Assembly (NCBI GenBank): GCA_937893945.1
Contig: CALCTA010000165.1
Coordinates: forward strand, 1-27,655
DNA length: 27,655 nt
Reading direction: 5' to 3'
Source of the DNA: an uncultured Clostridia bacterium
GTDB taxonomy: Bacteria > Bacillota > Clostridia > Oscillospirales > CAG-272
The translations under genes and the position numbers were made by a program. How positions within the stretch are numbered: position 1 is the stretch's first letter; each line of letters opens with the position of its first letter. This document shows, piece by piece, positions 1 through 7,142 of the stretch. Under the pieces are notes generated by a model. It did no database searches. It saw only the letters and a list, made by a program, of their open reading frames with translations, and was not told the origin of the DNA.

Positions 1-39
1 AAATGCAAAATTGAGTGTTAGATATATGCGGACTCATAC

Positions 40-68
40 ATTATAGCAAATTTTTGGGGCTCTGTCAA
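40..68 (-). promoter_or_regulatory. Sigma-A promoter firing leftward out of the window
   Basis: On the minus strand there is a TTGACA -35 box (63-68), a 17 bp spacer and a TATAAT -10 box (40-45) preceded by TGC, an extended -10. Both hexamers match consensus. It lies beyond the terminator of the prmC-ddl-SGNH operon, so it should start a separate leftward transcript whose gene lies outside the window. Confidence 0.75.
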
Positions 69-80
69 GTCATTTTTTCA

Positions 81-110
81 AAGCCGACCGCAAATGCGGT
101 CGGCTTTTTT
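81..110. terminator. Terminator hairpin downstream of the SGNH esterase
   Basis: A perfect 11 bp stem (81-91 with 96-106) encloses a 4-base AAAT loop. The T-run is six bases on the plus side but only three on the minus side. It starts 10 bp past the stop of the minus-strand esterase gene, so it most likely ends that operon. It could also stop rightward transcripts entering from outside. Confidence 0.7.
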
Positions 111-115
111 GGACA

Positions 116-1123
116 TTAGATGTACTGCTCGAGTGCCTTTGTAAGTCCCTCGGCATAGTATGCAAATCCTCCGTCGTGGGGGTGGAGGAATTTATCATTA
201 TAAAGCTCGGGATCGTGGGGAAGGAAATCAAATCCGTCTATAAGCGTAACGCTTGGATACTTCTCGGCTATCTTCGCAAACTGAGCTCTTATATTGAAGA
301 ACTCGCCGATAGCGTGCAGATTCTGCCAATCGGCGCGCCATATAGGAGCGATAGCGAATATCTTGGCGTTCGGATAATTGCTTACGAGCGCGCCGAAGAA
401 CTTGTCGCTTCTTTCCTCAAAGACGTCCTTCTGAACACCGCCTGCCCAGTCGTTAGTTCCGTATGCGACCGTGATTATATCGGGTGTAAAGTCGTCGTCC
501 TTAAGCTCTGCAAGGGCAGGGCGGAACACCTCAGCTCCGATGCCCTTATTTCTCGCCTCTGCATCAAGATTCATTGCGACCTTTGTGGCGTAGGTATTGC
601 TCGTATATACGGCATTATATCCCTGAGTGATAGAGTCGCCGTAGAACATTATCTTGCGCGATCTCTTAAGAGGGGTGAGCGATGCGCCGTCATCAAGCGA
701 AAGCTCAATTATATCAGAGGAATAGGACCAGGGAAGGTGGATGCAGACGGTCTTCGTCTTGCCTTGCTCTCCAAGATTGAACTGACATGCCGCGATTCCG
801 CTCTTGACTGCCTCGGGGATCTCGTCAAACTTGCCCCAAAGTCTTCCGCAAAGATTTCCGTCAACGAAGATATCGTGCGAATAATATGTTCTCGAGGAGC
901 GCTGAGTCATGTGCGACTTGATGAAGAGCGAAGAGCTATCGGTCTCGAACTCAAGGCGAATACAGGAGTTGGAGAACGCCTTGTTATAGAACTCCTTCTT
1001 GACGGTTTTGTAAAGCTCCTCCTGCTCCTTGGTGAAGCGGTGGAATACAGTTTTATCGTCAAGGAGCTCAATATAAGCCGCGCCTACGGTTATGCTTTTT
1101 ATCTGTTCGTGTGAAAGCTTCAT
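116..1123 (-). CDS. SGNH/GDSL-family hydrolase (probable carbohydrate esterase)
   Basis: A 335-residue protein whose C-terminal two thirds is an SGNH hydrolase. Block I reads FYGDSITQG (nucleophile Ser), the later block reads VAYGTNDW, and a C-terminal FLHPHDGG segment supplies the catalytic His. The first ~150 residues look like the beta-sandwich domain that often precedes this fold in carbohydrate esterases. No signal peptide is visible, so it is probably cytoplasmic. The family usually removes acetyl or other acyl groups from sugars; the substrate here is unknown. The ATG follows an AGAGG-type ribosome binding site. It is the last gene of the prmC-ddl operon, 23 nt after ddl. Family confidence is high; substrate is inference only. 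Confidence 0.88.
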   Translation of the reverse strand: MKLSHEQIKSITVGAAYIELLDDKTVFHRFTKEQEELYKTVKKEFYNKAFSNSCIRLEFETDSSSLFIKSHMTQRSSRTYYSHDIFVDGNLCGRLWGKFDEIPEAVKSGIAACQFNLGEQGKTKTVCIHLPWSYSSDIIELSLDDGASLTPLKRSRKIMFYGDSITQGYNAVYTSNTYATKVAMNLDAEARNKGIGAEVFRPALAELKDDDFTPDIITVAYGTNDWAGGVQKDVFEERSDKFFGALVSNYPNAKIFAIAPIWRADWQNLHAIGEFFNIRAQFAKIAEKYPSVTLIDGFDFLPHDPELYNDKFLHPHDGGFAYYAEGLTKALEQYI

Positions 1124-1146
1124 TTTTTATTCCTCTTTTTTGGTAT

Positions 1147-2211
1147 TTATTTATGTTTTTTCTTTTTAGCGAGAGCCATATTTGCGAGTTTATCGCAAAG
1201 GCTGTCATAATCTATTCCGATAGCTGCCGCCTCCTGCGGAAGCAGGCTTGTGGGGGTCATTCCGGGGAGCGTGTTTGCCTCAAGGCACCAGAAAACGCCG
1301 TCTGAGTCAAGAATGTAATCAAATCTCGCGTAGTCGATAAGATGGAGCGCGTCAAAGCCCTTGGCGGTAGCCTCGCTTATGCGCTTTAGCTCGTCGTCGG
1401 TAAGGCTTGCGGGGCATATTTCCTCGGTCGCGTTAGCGACGTATTTGTTAGCGTAATCGTAAAATCCGCATTTGGGGATTATCTCAACGGGGGGGAGAGC
1501 AACGCCGCCGAGAAAGCCTTGGGTGAACTCTCTGCCGAATATTCGCTTTTCTATAAGCACAGAGCCCTCGTACTTTGCGGCAAGCTCAAGTGCCTTGTGA
1601 AGCTGATCCTCATTATCAACCGTGGAAACTCCCACGCTTGAGCCGCAGGAACAGGGCTTTACAACACAGGGGTAACCGATATTGCTAACCGATATTGCGA
1701 TGCTCTCGTATGTGCTTTGAGAATCAAATTTTACAGAGGGAGGGGTGCTGATGCCTGCATCCTGCAAAAGCTTTTTGGCTATGTCCTTATCCATAGCTAA
1801 CAGGCTTCCGATGTATCCGCTTCCCGTATAGGTTATATCGAAGACGTCAAGCGTTGCCTGAAGCTGACCGTTTTCTCCCATATCTCCGTGGAGAGCGAGA
1901 AAGGCTACGTCAGCGAGCTTGCAAAGCTCTATTACGTTTTCTCCGATAAGCTCGGTGCGGTTGCCGCGCCTCTGCTTTATCTCCTCAAGCTCCTCGGGTG
2001 TGGGAGCGCGTGAGCCTACCGTATGTATGGGGGTATCCTCTGTGCTGAAAAGAGACTCGGGAGAGTCCCCTATGTCTGAAAGTCCCTCATATACGTCAAG
2101 CATCAGCACCTTATGTCCCTTGCGTCTTAGAGCAGAGGAAATAAGGCTTCCTGAGGTGAGAGAGACGTTGCGCTCGGGCGAGAGACCGCCCGCAAGAACG
2201 ACTATATTCAA
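1147..2211 (-). CDS. ddl: D-alanine--D-alanine ligase
   Basis: ATP-grasp ligase that joins two D-alanines for the peptidoglycan stem peptide in the cytoplasm. At 354 residues it has normal length. Recognisable elements are the N-terminal AGGLSPERNVS segment, HGDMGENGQLQ (normally HGxxGEDGxxQ), the ATP-binding KPCSCGSSVGVS loop, and the C-terminal metal- and substrate-binding EANTLPGMT segment, with EAN in place of the common EVN. The start appears to be TTG, about 10 nt after AAGGAG; an adjacent upstream ATT codon would be closer to ideal spacing. The C-terminus ends in a short Lys-rich tail. The gene begins 33 nt after prmC. I did not test D-Ala against D-Lac or D-Ser specificity, but nothing in the context suggests a resistance variant. 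Confidence 0.93.
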   Translation of the reverse strand: MNIVVLAGGLSPERNVSLTSGSLISSALRRKGHKVLMLDVYEGLSDIGDSPESLFSTEDTPIHTVGSRAPTPEELEEIKQRRGNRTELIGENVIELCKLADVAFLALHGDMGENGQLQATLDVFDITYTGSGYIGSLLAMDKDIAKKLLQDAGISTPPSVKFDSQSTYESIAISVSNIGYPCVVKPCSCGSSVGVSTVDNEDQLHKALELAAKYEGSVLIEKRIFGREFTQGFLGGVALPPVEIIPKCGFYDYANKYVANATEEICPASLTDDELKRISEATAKGFDALHLIDYARFDYILDSDGVFWCLEANTLPGMTPTSLLPQEAAAIGIDYDSLCDKLANMALAKKKKHK

Positions 2212-2244
2212 AATCTGTTATCTCCTTGTTAGTAATGCCTTAAA

Positions 2245-3114
2245 TTATATTCCGATCCCGTCGGCAATATCCTCGCTTGATATGTTTGACTTAGGCACAA
2301 ATCTGAGATACGCTACTCTGTCATTGCCGCCGTAGTCCTTAAATATCTCACATCTCATTCCCGCCGAGGAGGCGATAGACGAGATATCCTTAGCCTGATC
2401 ACAGCCTATCTCAAGAAGCATAATTCCGCCCTCGGTAAGATATTTTCCGTACTCTCCTATTATTACTCGGTAGAAGTCAAGACCGTCGTCGCCACCGTCA
2501 AGCGCCGCCTCAGGCTCAAAGGAAAGCTCCTCGTCAAGAAGAGGGATCTGCTTTGTCTCAATATAAGGGGGATTTGAGAGAATGCAGTCGAAGCTGCCGA
2601 GATCTTCCATAAAATCAGAGTAAAGAACGTTTCCGGCAAGGAAGCCCAAGCGATCGCCGACACCGTTAAGCTCGGCGTTTTCTCTTGCCACCTCAAGCGT
2701 CTGAGGAAAGAGATCAACGGCAACCGCGCGGCAGTCCTGCCTTGCGGCAAGCGTGGATATCGCTACACATCCGCTTCCTGTGCAGAGGTCTATAATACGC
2801 GCGTTGTCGGGAATAAGGCGCACGGCAAGCTCAACCAACTTTTCGGTATCCTGACGCGGAATGAGAGTGTTCTCGTTTACGCGGTAGGTTTCGTGGCAGA
2901 AATCCCAATATCCGAGAATATATTGTAAGGGATAGTGCTGACAGCGCTTCGCAACGGCGTCCGCAAGCTCGGGGCAGTCGAAATCCTCGTCGTGCCTGAG
3001 CAGAAGGTCAGCCTTGTTTATATTGCAGAAGCGGCAGATGAGCATAGAGGCCTCGCCTCTGTTATTCTCTATCTCGGCATCTGCAAGCGCGTTGCATATC
3101 TCGTTATACGTCAT
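2245..3114 (-). CDS. prmC: Release factor glutamine methyltransferase
   Basis: SAM-dependent N5-glutamine methyltransferase that modifies the GGQ glutamine of peptide-chain release factors. The 289-residue protein has the family layout: a helical N-terminal domain, IPRQDTE near residues 85-91, a SAM-binding DLCTGSGC segment near 109-116, and the catalytic NPPY motif at 181-184. I chose the ATG at 3112-3114 because GGAGG lies 5 nt upstream. A longer GTG-started frame to 3153 exists, but it would begin almost at the predicted transcription start. In many Bacillota prmC follows prfA; here it is first in an operon with ddl and an esterase. Confidence 0.93.
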   Translation of the reverse strand: MTYNEICNALADAEIENNRGEASMLICRFCNINKADLLLRHDEDFDCPELADAVAKRCQHYPLQYILGYWDFCHETYRVNENTLIPRQDTEKLVELAVRLIPDNARIIDLCTGSGCVAISTLAARQDCRAVAVDLFPQTLEVARENAELNGVGDRLGFLAGNVLYSDFMEDLGSFDCILSNPPYIETKQIPLLDEELSFEPEAALDGGDDGLDFYRVIIGEYGKYLTEGGIMLLEIGCDQAKDISSIASSAGMRCEIFKDYGGNDRVAYLRFVPKSNISSEDIADGIGI

Positions 3115-3158
3115 AAAAACCTCCGAAACAATATCCGTAAGAAAAAGCTCCACTATAT

Positions 3159-3187
3159 ATTATAGCAGATTTTTTCTCTAAAGGAAA
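3159..3187 (-). promoter_or_regulatory. Probable promoter of the prmC operon
   Basis: A minus-strand TATAAT (3159-3164) is preceded by TGC (extended -10). A weak TTTCCT -35 (3182-3187) sits 17 bp upstream. It would give a leader of roughly 35 nt before the prmC ATG. Confidence 0.6.
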
Positions 3188-3279
3188 GTACTATTTTAAA
3201 AATATTTACATTTTCTTAGAGCAAAATATTTTGCGCTAAAAAAAAGTAGTTGTGTTTCAAAAAAAATATCAAAAAGCCC

Positions 3280-3307
3280 TTGCAATTTTTCGAAAATATG
3301 ATATACT
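3280..3307 (+). promoter_or_regulatory. Probable promoter of the small acidic membrane protein
   Basis: TTGCAA (3280-3285) and TATACT (3302-3307) are separated by 16 bp. They lie in a very AT-rich stretch about 65 bp upstream of the start codon. Confidence 0.55.
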
Positions 3308-3371
3308 ATATTTAGTATATTTGGATGATTAGATTCAAATGTGAATAATAAGTATTTCAGGAGGAATCAAG

Positions 3372-3605
3372 ATGTTTTTCTTCAAAAAGAAAAAGAAGAC
3401 GAACTATGTTAAGATCATAGTTATCACCCTTGCTGTTATTGCAGCTGCCGGTGCAATCGCTTTCATTATCTACAAGCTCGTTAAAAAGTACACCGAGGAT
3501 CTCGTATATGATTGCGACGACCTTCTTGACGAGTGCGATGATTGCGATCTCGCTATAGACGAGATCGACGATGCTGACGACGAGGCTATTGAGGCTGCTG
3601 AGTAA
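3372..3605 (+). CDS. Small single-pass membrane protein with acidic C-terminal tail
   Basis: A 77-residue protein of unknown function. Residues 1-10 are FFFKKKKK-type and strongly basic. One transmembrane helix spans roughly 14-33, followed by a short Lys-rich stop-transfer patch. The last ~40 residues are almost all Asp/Glu with repeated DCDD/ECDD units containing four cysteines. By the positive-inside rule the N-terminus would be cytoplasmic and the acidic tail outside. Coding is well supported: a strong AGGAGG 7 nt before the ATG, its own promoter, and a terminator directly after the stop. The Cys/Asp-rich tail could bind metal, but that is inference. Confidence 0.8.
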   Translation: MFFFKKKKKTNYVKIIVITLAVIAAAGAIAFIIYKLVKKYTEDLVYDCDDLLDECDDCDLAIDEIDDADDEAIEAAE

Positions 3606-3620
3606 TTCTCGTAATAAAAA

Positions 3621-3645
3621 GCTGTCGCTTTTGCGACAGCTTTTT
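3621..3645 (+). terminator. Rho-independent terminator
   Basis: An 8 bp GC-rich stem (3621-3628 with 3633-3640) has a TTTT loop followed by TTTTT. It ends 30 bp before the mnmE start. No separate mnmE promoter is obvious, so some readthrough may feed mnmE. Confidence 0.85.
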
Positions 3646-3670
3646 AATTATTTGCAGGAGAGTAAACGAA

Positions 3671-5062
3671 ATGAATCTGCTTGATACTATTGCCGCCGTA
3701 TCTACCCCCTACGGAAAGGGAGGAGTAGCGCTTATACGAATTTCGGGCGCTGACGCTATTGCGGTGGCTGATAAAATATTCAAGGCGCGCTCGGGCAGAA
3801 AGCTTGCTGAGGCCGAACACGGAAAAATGACATACGGTGAGATATTTATGCCGGGCGAGAGTGATAGCATCGACGACGTTATGGCTGTAGCTTTCAGAGC
3901 GCCGCGCTCGTTTACGGGAGAGGATACCGTAGAGATAAGCTGCCACGGAGGAATACTCGTTACCCGTAAGGTGCTGTCCGCGGTGCTGCTTGCCGGCGCA
4001 AGAGCGGCTGAGGCGGGAGAGTTTACGCGCAGGGCGTATGTCTCGGGAAAGCTGAAGCTCAACGAGGCAGAGGCTCTCGGAGACCTTCTTGAAGCAAGAA
4101 GTGAGAGCCAGCTGACGCTCGCAAGAGGCGGAATGAAGGGGCGTCTTTCGGACAGAATGGGCGAGCTTTATGACGATCTTCGCAAGGTACTTACGGGCAT
4201 ATACGCGGTTATAGATTTTCCCGACGAGGATCTCTCGGAGATGAGCCGCGAGGAGATGGAGAGCGAGATAGGCAGAGTGGCGGCAGACGTCAGGCGGCTT
4301 GCCGACACCTACGGAACGGGTAGAGCTGTCAGCGAGGGAATACCCACGGTCATCTGCGGACGCACGAATGCGGGAAAAAGCTCGGTATATAACAGGATAC
4401 TCGGCTATGATGCCGCTATAGTTACAGACGTGGAAGGAACGACGAGAGACGTTCTTCGCGAGACTGCTATTCTTGGCAAAGCTACGCTTCTGCTTTGCGA
4501 CACCGCGGGACTTCGCAGAACTGAAGATAAGGTCGAGAGCATAGGAATAGAGCGTTCGTTGAAGGAAATAGACGACGCCGAGCTTGTGCTTGCCGTGTTT
4601 GACGGCACACGCGCGCCGACTGACGAGGACGTGGAGCTTGCTCAGAAGGTGAACGTTTCGGGAGTTGCTTCTATCGCGCTTATAAACAAATCTGACCTTT
4701 GCGCCGAGCAGAGTAGTGAGCTTTTGAGCCTTTGCTCGACGTTTGATAAGACCGTCAGCGTTTCGGCTGCGAACGGAGAGGGCTTTGATGCTCTTGCGGC
4801 GGCGGTAGAGGAACTGTTTATAGACGGCGATATAGACATAAAGAAGGATGCGGTCGTTACGGGGGCGAGACAGTTTGCCGCGCTCAATTCCTGCTGTGAG
4901 CTGCTCTATCGCGCTCTTGAGGATATGAGGTGCGGAGTTTCGCTTGACGCCTGCTGTGTAGGTATAGAGTGTGCTATGTCGGCGCTCGGCGAGGTTGACG
5001 GGCGAGAGATAGGCGAAGAGATAGTTGCGGATATATTCTCGCACTTCTGCGTTGGAAAGTAA
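3671..5062 (+). CDS. mnmE: tRNA uridine-5-carboxymethylaminomethyl(34) synthesis GTPase
   Basis: A GTPase that works with MnmG to modify the wobble uridine of certain tRNAs. At 463 residues it is full length. The N-terminal DTIAAVSTPYGKGGVALIRISG-like domain binds the folate cofactor. The G domain has a P-loop GRTNAGKSS (~230-238), GTTRD, DTAGLR and NKSD. The protein ends in the conserved CVGK, whose cysteine is a family signature. AGGAG precedes the ATG. The usual neighbours mnmG, rsmG and the oxaA/jag cluster are absent; instead a small membrane-associated Sm-like protein follows after 13 nt. Confidence 0.96.
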   Translation: MNLLDTIAAVSTPYGKGGVALIRISGADAIAVADKIFKARSGRKLAEAEHGKMTYGEIFMPGESDSIDDVMAVAFRAPRSFTGEDTVEISCHGGILVTRKVLSAVLLAGARAAEAGEFTRRAYVSGKLKLNEAEALGDLLEARSESQLTLARGGMKGRLSDRMGELYDDLRKVLTGIYAVIDFPDEDLSEMSREEMESEIGRVAADVRRLADTYGTGRAVSEGIPTVICGRTNAGKSSVYNRILGYDAAIVTDVEGTTRDVLRETAILGKATLLLCDTAGLRRTEDKVESIGIERSLKEIDDAELVLAVFDGTRAPTDEDVELAQKVNVSGVASIALINKSDLCAEQSSELLSLCSTFDKTVSVSAANGEGFDALAAAVEELFIDGDIDIKKDAVVTGARQFAALNSCCELLYRALEDMRCGVSLDACCVGIECAMSALGEVDGREIGEEIVADIFSHFCVGK

Positions 5063-5075
5063 GGGGGGATATAGC

Positions 5076-5423
5076 TTGGAAGGAAGTAGCTTCTTACCGA
5101 TATTCTTTTTACTGATATTGATCATAACAATGTCGCGCCGCAGAAGAATGACGGTTGCGCGAAGAATAATTCAAAGAAGAAATTCAAATTCAAAGGAGAA
5201 AGAGCAAATGACAGAGCTTGCAAAGAGATTTATAGGTAAAAAGTGTGTTATATACAGCTTAAACGACAATCAGATAACAGGAGTTATCAAGGAGGTCAGC
5301 GAGGGTGCGCTCCTTGTTGAAAAGGACGGTAATATTCAGGCTGTAAATCTTGATTTTATAGTCAGAATAAGAGAGTACCCCACGAAGAAAAACGGCAAGG
5401 AAAAATCGGTCATCCTTGACTGA
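5076..5423 (+). CDS. Small Sm-like (small beta-barrel) protein with optional N-terminal membrane anchor
   Basis: The frame opens at a TTG 7 nt after a GGGGGG-type ribosome binding site and encodes 115 residues. These are a hydrophobic helix (about 5-19), a very Arg-rich linker (SRRRRM..ARRIIQRR), and a C-terminal ~70-residue domain with alternating beta-strand pattern. In that domain FIGKKCVIY, GVIKEVSEGALLVEK and AVNLDFIVRIREYP resemble Sm/Hfq-like small barrels seen in clostridial hypothetical proteins; I would compare it with DUF6897. An internal ATG at 5208 has its own AAGGAG (5193-5198) at 9 nt and would give only the 71-residue soluble domain. The real product could be either or both. 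The gene is 13 nt after mnmE, so it is probably co-transcribed. Function unknown; RNA binding is inference from the fold guess. Confidence 0.72.
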   Translation: MEGSSFLPIFFLLILIITMSRRRRMTVARRIIQRRNSNSKEKEQMTELAKRFIGKKCVIYSLNDNQITGVIKEVSEGALLVEKDGNIQAVNLDFIVRIREYPTKKNGKEKSVILD

Positions 5424-5429
5424 TACGTA

Positions 5430-5459
5430 AAAAGGCTGAGTCTGACGACTCAGCCTTTT
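5430..5459. terminator. Bidirectional terminator between convergent genes
   Basis: A 9 bp GC-rich stem (5434-5442 with 5447-5455) is flanked by A and T runs that can extend it, with a TGAC loop. It lies between the Sm-like gene and the convergent helical protein gene and can serve both. Confidence 0.85.
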
Positions 5460-5468
5460 ATCTTTCAC

Positions 5469-5921
5469 TCAAAGAAATTCCTTGAGCCTTTCTATGCTCT
5501 CTTCCTCGTATTTGATTATTCTTCTCGCAAGGGCAAGCGCTTCCTCGGAGCAGGAGGAGTTTTCGTTTTCGCGCAAGAGCTTTGTGGTGTCGGTGATGCC
5601 CATAGTTGCGCCCTGTATCATCATATCTGCGATATGGCTTGAGGTGTTGTCCATCATAGTGTTCATCATAACGCCCATTTTTACGCCCATCTTAGCCATC
5701 AGCCCCTCGTCCTTGGGCTCAAGTCCGTCCTCAAAGAGAAGAGTGCGGATCTCCTTGGCAAAGCCCTCGTAATGCTCGAGCTCTGCGGTCATTTCAGCGC
5801 GCATATTTTCGTCCTCGACTTTGGGCATGAGGTCAATTATGGAATCAGCTCCCATCTTTACGTTCTTGTAAAGCGCATCAAGGAAGCGTTTTGTGGCTCC
5901 GTTATCATTTTGCATAGACAT
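5469..5921 (-). CDS. Helical-bundle protein of unknown function (ferritin-like?)
   Basis: A 150-residue, almost entirely helical protein without signal peptide or membrane segment. It has regularly spaced Glu, His and Met-rich stretches: an AELEHYEGF helix, a KMGVKMGVMMNTMMDN helix, and a C-terminal IKYEEESIERL helix. The pattern suggests a four-helix bundle of the ferritin-like/DUF2383 type. The Glu and His residues could bind metal, but no full EX2H di-iron pair is evident. The ATG at 5919-5921 has AAGGAG 6 nt upstream; a second ATG two codons in is possible. It is monocistronic. Similar proteins are, from memory, common as hypothetical proteins in clostridia. Function unknown. Confidence 0.75.
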   Translation of the reverse strand: MSMQNDNGATKRFLDALYKNVKMGADSIIDLMPKVEDENMRAEMTAELEHYEGFAKEIRTLLFEDGLEPKDEGLMAKMGVKMGVMMNTMMDNTSSHIADMMIQGATMGITDTTKLLRENENSSCSEEALALARRIIKYEEESIERLKEFL

Positions 5922-6038
5922 ATTTTTCTCCTTTTTACATTAAAAGTAGTGTTAAAAACAGTTTTTACTGAAAAGGAAAAAATATACGTAAGAGAAAAAA
6001 TATCATACGACTAAAGGCGACAAAATTTTAAAAATCAA

Positions 6039-6067
6039 TTGCGAAAGAGAGAGTTTTGTGCTATAAT
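6039..6067 (+). promoter_or_regulatory. Promoter of the PHP-domain/DUF4317 operon
   Basis: TTGCGA (6039-6044), a 17 bp spacer and TATAAT (6062-6067) preceded by TGC give an extended -10 promoter about 40 bp before the start codon. Confidence 0.75.
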
Positions 6068-6107
6068 AGTAGCGTTCTGAAAACATTTTTTTGCACGGAG
6101 CGTTATT

Positions 6108-7130
6108 ATGAAAAAGTTTATTTTGCCAAAGCAGGGCAATTTCTATAAGGCAAATCTTCACTGCCATACGACATTCTCGGACGGCAGGAGAACTCCTGCC
6201 GAGATAAAGGAGATATATAAAAAGCTTGGATTTTCTATAGTTGCTTATACCGATCACGAAATTATGGTGCCTCACCCCGAGCTTAACGACGAGAGCTTCC
6301 TTGCCCTCAACGGATTTGAGGCGTCTATAGACGAAAAGGCGGCAAATCAGTACGGATACAAAAAGTGCTGTCATATCTGCTTCGTCGCGCTTGAAGAGAA
6401 CAACCTTACCCAGCCGTGTTGGAACGAGAAATACGTATGGGGCAACGCGCGTGATCATATCAATGAGGTAACGAAGGATGAAAACGAGCATTACGTTCGT
6501 AGCTTTGATCCCGAATGTATAAACGATATGATGAGAACAGGCAGGGAAAAAGGCTTTTTCGTAACCTACAACCATCCCACATGGTCGCTTGAGGATTACA
6601 GCGACTATATGCAATATACAGGCATGCACGCCTTTGAGATGTTTAACGGAAGCTGTATAAAGAACGGTTATGAGGACTATAACCCAAGAGTTTACGACGA
6701 TATGCTCCGCGCGGGCAAGAGATTATACTGCATCGGTGCTGATGATAACCACAACCCCGCTCCTGAAGACAGCAGATATGCCGACTCGGGCTGGGCATAT
6801 ATCACGATAAAGGCTGACAAGCTTGAATATCGCACAATAACCAAGGCTCTTGAAGAGGGCAACTTTTATTCCTCGGAGGGACCTGAGATATATGATCTCT
6901 GGTATGAGGACGGAAAGCTGTACGTAAGGTGCTCCCCGGCAGACAGAATAAACTGCAACTATAATCTCAGACGCGCAAGGACTGTGCTTAGTGAGAACGG
7001 TGTTCCGGTAACCGAGGCTGTCTTTGGTTTCGAGCCCCAGTATGCTTACGCCCGTATCACAGTTATAGATAAGCAGGGAAAGCGTGCTTGCACGAATGCT
7101 ATCTTCAGAGACGAACTTGAGACAGAATAA
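6108..7130 (+). CDS. PHP-domain metal-dependent phosphoesterase
   Basis: A 340-residue PHP-superfamily hydrolase. Metal ligands are visible: H18-C-H20 followed by FSDG, YTDHE (D49, H50), a Glu in NGFEAS, the C-C-H-I-C segment, YNHPTW, and the late GADDNHN segment. PHP proteins use two or three metals to cleave phosphoesters, for example histidinol phosphate or nucleotide phosphates. The C-terminal ~80 residues (after SEGPEIYD) look like the beta-rich domain often attached to stand-alone PHP proteins. No export signal is seen, so it is probably cytoplasmic. GGAG precedes the ATG. The DUF4317 gene begins 12 nt downstream, so the two form an operon. Substrate unknown. Confidence 0.85.
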   Translation: MKKFILPKQGNFYKANLHCHTTFSDGRRTPAEIKEIYKKLGFSIVAYTDHEIMVPHPELNDESFLALNGFEASIDEKAANQYGYKKCCHICFVALEENNLTQPCWNEKYVWGNARDHINEVTKDENEHYVRSFDPECINDMMRTGREKGFFVTYNHPTWSLEDYSDYMQYTGMHAFEMFNGSCIKNGYEDYNPRVYDDMLRAGKRLYCIGADDNHNPAPEDSRYADSGWAYITIKADKLEYRTITKALEEGNFYSSEGPEIYDLWYEDGKLYVRCSPADRINCNYNLRRARTVLSENGVPVTEAVFGFEPQYAYARITVIDKQGKRACTNAIFRDELETE

Positions 7131-7142
7131 CGGAGACAGGCA

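Noticed and set aside
176..1114. A 312-codon plus-strand frame opposite the SGNH esterase
   Set aside because: The minus-strand frame carries complete SGNH motifs and a ribosome binding site; the plus-strand translation has none.
3644..5125. A 493-codon open frame on the minus strand across all of mnmE
   Set aside because: It is fully antisense to an unambiguous mnmE, has no protein-like motifs (long Arg/Ser/Leu runs), and reflects codon bias that avoids stop codons on the opposite strand.
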